Of a stretch of 64,000 nucleotides of DNA, positions 56,960 through 64,000 are shown one piece after another. Each line of letters begins with the position of its first letter. Position 1 is the first letter of the stretch. The DNA comes from Brassica napus (taxonomy: Eukaryota; Streptophyta; Magnoliopsida; Brassicales; Brassicaceae): positions 18,797,525 through 18,861,524 of the forward strand of contig NC_063446.1 of NCBI RefSeq assembly GCF_020379485.1. The letters run 5' to 3'. The position numbers and the translations under genes were made by a program. The notes below the pieces were generated by a model. The model was given only the letters and a program-made list of their open reading frames with translations. It made no database searches and was not told where the DNA came from.

Positions 56960-57970
56960 ATAATACTTAGGTATTAAAAATTTTGATTGTAAATACTTGA
57001 GAATTAAAAACCCATCTTTTCGTTATGTTCCATATAATATTTAAAGTCAGGAACACCAGTCCTTGTTCTTTTAAAAAAATCATAATTAAAAAGATTTCCA
57101 AATTGAAAAGAACCAATATACGAGATATTTATATTCATAAGAAGTTTTTTGAGTTTTTACAATGATATATAAATTAATAAAAAATAATTACAGTTGCATC
57201 ATTGCTGACGTACTTTATGCTTATAAATCACCTATAGATGATTTTGTATTGTTTAGACAATCATATATTGTACATTGCATCTGTAATCTAGACGGACTGC
57301 AAAGAGCTGATAGCAATGATAAATGAATTTCATGTCTGGCCTAGCTTTGCGACGGAATTGAAAAAGATAGAGACGCTGATGATTTGCTTTCCGGATTTCA
57401 ACATCATTCATGTTCCACGAGCGCGCAACCAGTTTTCAGATTTTTTAGCTAAGACTGCTAGATCCTTCCATAGGAAGTTACATTTTATTGGTTGTTCTAT
57501 TCCGGTCTGGTTACCCAGTCCACCTCAAGCTTGAGAAATAGAATGACCGTTTGACATAAAAAAAAAAAGATAATTGTGTGTAATTTTTCTACTCCAGACA
57601 ATTATATGTTGTACATCAACAATACAATGACAATATAACTATCTTATATTATTATACCTTATAAAAACTCAAAATTAGTTTTTTCAAGATTAAATATCTC
57701 GTATATGGTTCTATCTAAGTTGAGGATTTTTTTTTAATTAGGATTTACTTTAAAGATCATTTTAAGGTGATATTATAAACATGAAGTACATAAGCAATAC
57801 GATGCAACTTTAAATATCTCGTATATTGGTTTTATCTAACTTGACAAACTTTTTAATTATGATTTTTTTTAAAAGGATTGGCATTCCTCACTTTAAATCT
57901 CCTATAGAACATAACGAAAACAAAGAATTTTTAATACTTCAAATATTCGAAATCAACATATTTGATACTC
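56960..57970. repeat. Large inverted repeat (foldback element), about 1 kb
   Basis: The left arm (about 56975-57190) and the right arm (about 57805-57970 inverted) share AAAAAAATCATAATTAAAAA, ACCAATATACGAGATATTT and CGTTATGTTC in mirrored order. An extra partial copy of the right arm lies at 57690-57765. The middle holds the LINE tail at 57295-57568. Boundaries are not sharp and no target duplication was found. The frame at 57826-58047 lies in this arm and is not a gene. Confidence 0.6.
57295..57568 (+). pseudogene. LINE 3' end: RNase H-like tail with poly(A)
   Basis: The frame ending at 57534 (FPDFNIIHVPRARNQFSDFL, then AKTARS and PVWLPSPP) matches the C-terminal RNase H-like end of plant LINE polyproteins. 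A TGA and then a run of A at 57558-57568 follow. It is a 5'-truncated copy inside the foldback repeat. Confidence 0.75.
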
Positions 57971-57999
57971 AAGTATTATGTGTGGATATAACTGTTATT

Positions 58000-58440
58000 T
58001 TAACTCTAAAAATAACTATTCTGTGTGGATATTTATTTCTTAAGTAACTATTGATTGTACAAAAAGGATTAAACTAGTCAATGGTTAAAATTTGACGGAA
58101 ACTGTTAATTTTCTGTTCGTCGGTTAACGGTCGACTATTTTATTTTCAAATTTTCTTAATTCGTCTGTTATTAGTTAAAGAATAATTATGTACAAAACAA
58201 GAATTGAAGGTGCCGCTTACAAATACTTGAGGCATAAAATTCTTATTTCCCGTTTTGAATAGTAAATTTTTTGGCAATTATCCACATGCAAATTATGCAA
58301 GAGCACTGTTTTTCAATTGTATATTATTTAAGGTATTAAATCTATAGAATGAAATAATCATACTATTACTTTATTAAGTATTTCTGCTTTATAAATATCA
58401 GAAAATTGACTTTTCTGATAATAGATAATGAAAACAATTT
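58000..58440. other. AT-rich spacer with a small perfect hairpin
   Basis: TATCAGAAAA and TTTTCTGATA pair around TTGAC near 58397-58421, close to the end of the copia LTR. No gene. Confidence 0.45.
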
Positions 58441-58449
58441 TGGTATTGT

Positions 58450-58715
58450 TGTGAACGAAAAGGACAACTTGTGTGTATTATTAGGTCGACCAACTGGTCT
58501 TTATATACATATGGTAATGACGGTCTAAGTACTGGATCGACATGAGATCGTACTTATCCTTAACTAGATAATGACTAGCAATACGTAAGATAAACACCAA
58601 CTATAATGTAGATAAACACAAGAGTAGATAGGCGCCAGTATGATCCTGCGGATGGGCTTGGCCCGTCTTGCTACACGGGCTGATAAATGGGTCGATCACT
58701 AAATGGTTTATAACA
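58450..58715 (-). mobile_element. 3' LTR of a Ty1/copia element
   Basis: On the minus strand a polypurine tract (AAGGGGGAG) is followed by TGTTATAAACCATTTAG at 58715, the LTR start. The LTR probably ends near CGTTCACAACA (about 58450), though it could extend to about 58390. The matching 5' LTR must lie beyond 64000. Confidence 0.65.
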
Positions 58716-58869
58716 CTCCCCCTTGATCGACACATCCGGTCAAGGTTCATTCATGCTTTGGATGTTGTCTCATTAAAACCTCTCTTAACAAACCCAAAAC
58801 CCAATGTGGTAAAAGGGAAAACAAGATAGGAAAAAAAGTACAACACATGAACTCCCCCTGATGAATGCA

Positions 58870-61800
58870 TCACCGAAGATCCTTCAGTCGACGCATGCCT
58901 ATCTTCCATATGAGCTTCTTGAACGTTGAGGTTGGTAGTGACTTGGTGAAGAGGTCGGCTGAATTCTCACTCGAACGGACTTGCAATACTTGGACCTCTC
59001 ATGCCTTCTGAAGCTCGTGTGTAAAGAAGAACTTAGGAAGAATATGTTTCATCCTATCTCCTTTAATGTATCCATCCTTAAGCTGTGCGATGCATGCTGT
59101 GTTATCCTCGTATAGGATGGTCGGTGGATCCTTTCCTTTGATCATACCACAAGTGGTACGAATATGCTGTGTCATGGATCTCATCCATACACTCTCACGG
59201 CTGGCTTCATGCATGGCTAATATTTCTGCGTGGTTAGAGGATGTGGCTGCCATGGTCTGCTTCATGGACCGCCAGGATATAGCTGTCCCACCGTGTGTAA
59301 AAACATAACCAGTCTGAGATCTAGCATAATGTGGATCAGAGAGATAACCTGCATCAGCAAAACCAACTAAATCTTCCTTAGATTTGTCAGTAAACATAAG
59401 ACCCAAGTCTTTCGTTCCTTGTAGGTAGCGAAGTATATGTTTAATCATGTTCCAGTGCCTTTGGGTCGGACAGGAGCTGAACCTAGAAAGTAAGTTCACA
59501 GCAAAGCTGATGTCTGGTCGTGTGTGGCCAGCTAAATACATCAGAGCTCCTATGGCACTGAGATAAGGCACTTCGGGACCAAGGACTTCCTCATTTTTCT
59601 TCTTCGGACCAAATGGGTCAGTGTCCGGACCAAGACTTCTCACGACCATGGGGCTAGTCAATGGGTGAGACTGGTCCATATTAAATCTTTTGAGTACTTT
59701 TTCTGTATATGCCTTTTGATGCACAAGAATTCCATCTTTCATATACTCAAGTTGCAATCCAAAAAAAACTTTGTTTTTCCAAGATCTTTCATCTCGAATT
59801 CTTTCATGAGATATTCAACAGTTTGAGAAATTTCTCCAGAGGTTCCTAGGATATTTAAATCATCTACATATACTGCAATGATTACAAAACCCTTATTGAA
59901 CTTCTTTATGAATATGCATGGGCAGATCTGGTCGTTTTTGTATCCTTCTTTCAGGAGATATTCGGACAGTCTATTGTACCACATTCGACCTGATTGCTTT
60001 AATCCATAAAGAGACTTCTTCAATCTGATACAATGTTGTTCTCGAGAACTCTCTTTGTTTTTCAATTCAATACCATCTGGAATTTTCATGTATATCTCAT
60101 TATCCAGTGGACCATATAAGTAGGCAGTTACAACATCCATTAACCGCATATCAAGACCTTCTCTTACAGCCAGACTTATTAGAAATCTTAAGGTCGTAGC
60201 ATCCACCACAGGGGAATAAGTTTCCTCATAATCTATTCTTGGTCTTTGTGAGAATCCTTGTGCAACAAGTCGTGCTTTATATCTCACAACTTCTCCTTTC
60301 TCATTTCTTTTTCTCACAAAAACCCATTTGTATCCCACTGGTTTTATGTTGTGAGGTGTCCGGATGATCTGTCCAAACACTCCTCTCTTTTTCAGTGATT
60401 CTAACTCCACATTAATGGCTTCTTTCCATTTCAACCAATCTGGTCGTTGCATACATTCTAGTATAGATGTGGGTTCTAGATCCTTATTATCCATCAATTC
60501 GACTGCTACATTATAAGCAAATATATCATTCATGTCGACATGTTTTCTGTTCCATTTCCTTTCAGACATGACATAATTTATTGAGATCTCATTATTGTCA
60601 GGAACTTCATTACCTTGATTCTTAGCGTCCCAAGTATCTTTTGGTGGTACATGAGTTTCCTTTTCCATGTCTAGAGTTTCCACTTTGTCGGATTTCTTTG
60701 CACTCTTTCTTTTCCGAACTTCTTTGTCTTTGGAACCTACTGGTCTACCACGTTTCAATTGTGGTTTAGACGTAGTAGCAGCCTGATTATGTCCATCACG
60801 GACATCAAGTCTTATTGGTGCATTTGCAGCTGGTATGTATGACTTGGTTACTCTATTTGGGTCAGCAAAGGAATCTGGCAATCTGTTAGCTAGCTCTTGA
60901 AGATGTATAATCTTCCGGACTTCTAGATCACAATCTCTAGTCCGAGGATCCTGCCATGTTAAGGATGTTTGATTCCATTTTATATCCTGTACCAGCTTAC
61001 CATAATCTCCCCCTAATGCTGGATACTGGGATTCATCAAAATGACAATCCGCGAACCTGGCCTTAAACAAATCACCTGTTGTTGGCTCTAGGTACTTAAT
61101 AATAGAAGGGGAATCGTATCCAACATATACTCCCATCCTCCTCTGAGGTCCCATCTTTGTTCTCTGTGGTGGTGCTATAGGCACTTGGACGACACATCCA
61201 AAAACTCTTAGATGGGATATATCTGGCTCATGACCTGCTAGTAGTTGGGATGGCGAGTATTTGTGCTCACTAGATGGCCTGATGTGAATTAGCTCAGCTG
61301 CATGTAGTACTGCATGTCCCCAAGCTGATACTGGGAGTTTGGTATTCATTAAGAGTGGTCGGGCAATCAGCTGGATCCGTTTTATAAAGGATTCAGCCAG
61401 GCCATTCTGAGTATGGACATGTGCTACAGAATGCTCCACACTTACCCCCATGGACATACAATAGTCATTAAAAGCTTGGGAAGTGAATTCACTTGCATTG
61501 TCTAGACGTATAGTCTTTAATGGAAAATCTGGAAAATGTGCTCTCAGTCTTATTATCTGAGCCAGCAATCTTGCAAGTGCTAGATTACGAGTTGATAGGA
61601 GACAAACATGTGACCATCTTGTGGATGCGTCAATCAGGACCATAAAATATCTAAATGTCCCACAGGGTGGGTGTATTGGTCCACAAATATCAACTTGTAT
61701 TCTTTCTAGGAAATTTGTCACTTCCTTATTCACTTTGGTACGTGATGGCTTAGTAATTAGTTTCCCTTGTGAGCATGCTTCACATGTGATATTCTTAGGG

Positions 61801-62333
61801 ATAACTCTTTTTGTTTTCAAACTGTGACCATTTGAATTTGATATGAGTTTTCGCATCATGTTCGAACCGGGGTGTCCCAGCCGATTGTGCCAAAGAGTGA
61901 ACTCTTCTTTGAATTCTTTATTCAAGACGGCATTAGCCTCAACAAGACTGGTCTGGGCATAATAAAGACCAGTCCCACACGCAGGTATAGTCTCAAAGAC
62001 TTTCTTATTGCCTTGGGTGATTTTATAAATCTGTAGGAATTCTTTACTTCCTTCACCCATTGTTTCGATGTGGAAACCATTCAGTCTTATGTCTTTAAAG
62101 CTCAATAGACTTCTGTTTGAGCTAGGTGAGTACAAAGCATCTTCAATCTCAAGATGTGTACCTTTTGGCAATAAGATATTGGCGTGGCCATAGCCTTCAA
62201 TTAAGCTAGCCGTGCCAGCTATAGTGGTGATGTTTGCTACCTTATGTGTGAGATGTATGAAAAATTGTTTGTCTCTCAAAATGGTGTGGCTGGTGCCACT
62301 GTCCACCACGATTGTATCCATTCCACTTTTCAT
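58870..62333 (-). pseudogene. Copia pol polyprotein with a frameshift and an in-frame stop
   Basis: Minus-strand frame 62333-59739 (864 codons): protease motif DSGTSHTI near residue 11; zinc-binding H/H/C/C of integrase at about 144-184 (HNRLGHPG, CEACSQGK). The catalytic D, D, E lie near 214 (VDICGP), 274 (RLDNAS) and 311 (LAESF). The reverse transcriptase spans about 660-860 with YVDD near 821. At about 59750 a run of eight T shifts the frame, giving FFLDCNLSI and a stop. The other frame carries on as LQLEYMKDGILVHQ with RNase H (58999-59757). A TGA at 58999 interrupts that, but coding similarity continues to 58870 (NSADLFTKSLPTSTFKK). So the copy is nearly complete but recently disabled. 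Confidence 0.85.
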
Positions 62334-62551
62334 TCTTCAAAAACAATAATCATAAAGTTAATGAACAATAATAAAATTTTCAGAGATGGTATCTTTAATG
62401 ATCTAATTCTTAGGCATATGAGAAATGAAAAAAAAAATTTATTCATTCATAAGGATAAAGTTAAATTCAAAGCCAAACACTGATAAACAATCTTAAAGAA
62501 CACCAAATCCAGGGGAAGACAATAAAAAAAACGATATGAAATTTTAATTCC
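62334..62551 (-). other. 218-bp AT-rich spacer between gag and pol
   Basis: GAG ends with a TAA at 62552 and POL opens after TTTTTGAAG just before the ATG at 62333. The spacer looks intron-like at its 3' end, but I see no matching good donor at the gag end. It may be a spliced segment or an insertion. Confidence 0.4.
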
Positions 62552-63586
62552 TTATTTCAGTATGTCTGAAGTTTCAAACTCCATGTGATCAACTTTGTCT
62601 GACTCGTGCTGGTGATCCTGGACGTCTTCCAAGTCATCATCATCATCATCATCATATCCCGGGTCTCGAACCATGTTAGCTTCCGGGTTTCTTTTTAAGC
62701 TCTCCATGTAAAGCTCACACAAATGCTTAGGAGTTCGGCAATTCTTTGCCCAATGATTACCCATACCACATCTGTGGCATCGATCAGCTTTGATCTGTCG
62801 TTTAAAAGACACACTACGGCCTCGGCCACGACCACGGCTAAAGTCGGGTGTGGTACCGCGACCACGTCCTCGCCCGTGTGCTTTAAAAGAACCACGACCT
62901 CGTCCTTGACTTCTTCCACGGTTTGGACCGGGATGGTCATTGTGTTGGACAAGGTTACTCTCTTTCTTTGGCTCTATAGCCAGCTTAGAGATGTCGGGTA
63001 ATGGAGCTGTACCAGGAGGTCTCATCTCACTGTTTTTCAATAACAGTTCGTTGTTAGCTTCAGCCAACAAGAGACATTCTATCAACTCAGTATATGTGGC
63101 GAAATTCCTCTCTCTGTACTGCTGTTGCAATACCATGTTGGTTTGAGGAAACGTGGAGAGAGTTTTATTAAGCATCTCTTCCTCGGTTACTTTTTCACCA
63201 CATAACCTTAACAAGGACACAATTCTGAACAGGACTGAGTTGTACTCGTCTACTGATTTGTAGTCCAAGAACCTTATGTGTTTCCAATCATATTGAGCCT
63301 TTGGAAGCAACACCGTTTTCTGGTGGTCATATCTTCGCTGTAAAGCGATCCAAAGGTCATATGGATTTTCCATGGTCATGTACTGAGTTTTCAAGTTCTC
63401 TTGGAGATGGTGGCGTATCATGTAGATAGCTCTATACTTGTCTTTGTCACTGGAATTGTTGTCTTCAGTGATTGTGTCACCAAGATCTTTTGATCGCAGC
63501 ATGATCTTTGCATCAAGCTCCCATTCCAGGTAGTTGTCACCATTGCTTTTCAAAGCACTGAAATCAAGATTCGCAATCTTTGACAT
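62552..63586 (-). CDS. Copia GAG protein, 344 aa
   Basis: The frame begins MSKIANLDFSALKSNGDNYL. The UBN2-type capsid-like region covers about 20-190 (YLEWELDAKIMLRSKDLGD, DLWIALQRRYDHQK). An Arg/Gly-rich region (GRSQGRGRG) follows. One CCHC zinc knuckle, CHRCGMGNHWAKNC, lies at about 274-287. The tail is acidic with seven Asp in a row. In copia elements GAG forms the particle that packages the RNA. The frame is intact; the pol downstream is broken. Confidence 0.88.
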   Translation of the reverse strand: MSKIANLDFSALKSNGDNYLEWELDAKIMLRSKDLGDTITEDNNSSDKDKYRAIYMIRHHLQENLKTQYMTMENPYDLWIALQRRYDHQKTVLLPKAQYDWKHIRFLDYKSVDEYNSVLFRIVSLLRLCGEKVTEEEMLNKTLSTFPQTNMVLQQQYRERNFATYTELIECLLLAEANNELLLKNSEMRPPGTAPLPDISKLAIEPKKESNLVQHNDHPGPNRGRSQGRGRGSFKAHGRGRGRGTTPDFSRGRGRGRSVSFKRQIKADRCHRCGMGNHWAKNCRTPKHLCELYMESLKRNPEANMVRDPGYDDDDDDDLEDVQDHQHESDKVDHMEFETSDILK

Positions 63587-64000
63587 CTGAAAAATATTTG
63601 TAGTTTATCCCCATTAGTAAGAAAATAATCGGATCATTCACATACTCTTTCAGTCGGGTACAAGCAATGCAAATAAATAACAATATTTTTTTTTCAATGA
63701 TCCAAACGATTTCATGTATATGCAGGAAGTTAAAGTTAAACCTATACATCTAGGATAAAGTTAAATCCATTGCATGAAATCTGATCAGTTTTATAAATTT
63801 TCGACGTGAAAGTAAACTAATCAGTGTGAATGATCTATCCTAATCAGATGATTTCATGTGATATGCAGGAAGGTAAAGTTAAACCTATACAAAATCGAGA
63901 TAAAGTTAAATCCATGCATGAAATCAGATTAGTATACATTTTCAAAAAAAAAAAATGCAATCATTTCTTACTTTTATTTGTTTTCGATATTTATCAGATT
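63587..64000 (-). other. Copia leader region with a direct duplication
   Basis: Untranslated leader upstream of GAG, running off the window. TATGCAGGAAG plus AAAGTTAAACCTATAC, and then ATAAAGTTAAATCCAT, occur at about 63719-63775 and again at 63861-63915, offset by about 142 bases. No primer-binding site or LTR is visible before the edge. Confidence 0.55.

Noticed and set aside
56960..58060. Possible gene at 57826-58047
   Set aside because: The frame lies in one arm of the inverted repeat and has no domain.
63709..63930. Possible 5' LTR of the copia element at the right edge
   Set aside because: No TG start, primer site or match to the 58450-58715 LTR; it is a local duplication in the leader.

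Overview
The window is nuclear DNA of a flowering plant, almost certainly a Brassicaceae and probably a Brassica. The signs are AT-rich intergenic DNA, genes split by short GT-AG introns, and dense transposable elements of plant type (CACTA, hAT, MULE, Helitron, Ty1/copia, TRIM, LINE). Several products (a GPI-anchored lipid-transfer protein, an Ole e 1 protein close to what I remember of Arabidopsis SAH7, a SEC14-like protein) are in the same order as I recall for Arabidopsis At4g08670-At4g08690. That synteny is from memory and was not searched.

Layout. 1-6.3 kb: a vasculin-like gene (minus, five exons) and a decayed tandem copy of its 5' half, separated by a noncoding retroposon with a poly(A) tail and 13-bp target duplication. 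6.3-13.2 kb: gene-free repeats, with a 3.4-kb Helitron inserted into a roughly 190-bp repeat array. 13.3-17.5 kb: LINE, solo-LTR and copia wreckage. 17.5-23.3 kb: AT-rich DNA, a small Helitron, a 70-aa gene and a truncated copia element. 23.35-27.16 kb: a MULE with a perfect 9-bp target duplication, full of palindromic GACGACTTAC motifs. 29.0-30.4 kb: the lipid-transfer gene. 31.8-37.6 kb: a TIR element, a Helitron-like segment carrying a gene-like ORF, and a degraded NOP56 fragment. 37.6-48.25 kb: a LINE remnant broken by a hAT element, itself broken by a 9.67-kb CACTA transposon that keeps an intact transposase gene, an unrelated ATHILA-ORF1-like gene and a truncated TNPA-like gene. 48.9-55.7 kb: a gene with an apparent 1-nt frameshift, a noncoding retroposon, the Ole e 1 gene and the SEC14-like gene. 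56.4-64 kb: a TRIM, a foldback repeat with a LINE tail, and a copia element running off the right edge.

The host genes do not form a pathway; they are ordinary single genes in a repeat-rich segment. I found no tRNA, rRNA or CRISPR-like feature. The most informative structures are the three-level nest (LINE, hAT, CACTA), the Helitron with repeated 5' ends, and three tiny poly(T) insertions that each carry their own target duplication. Exon joins were worked out by eye from splice signals and reading phase.
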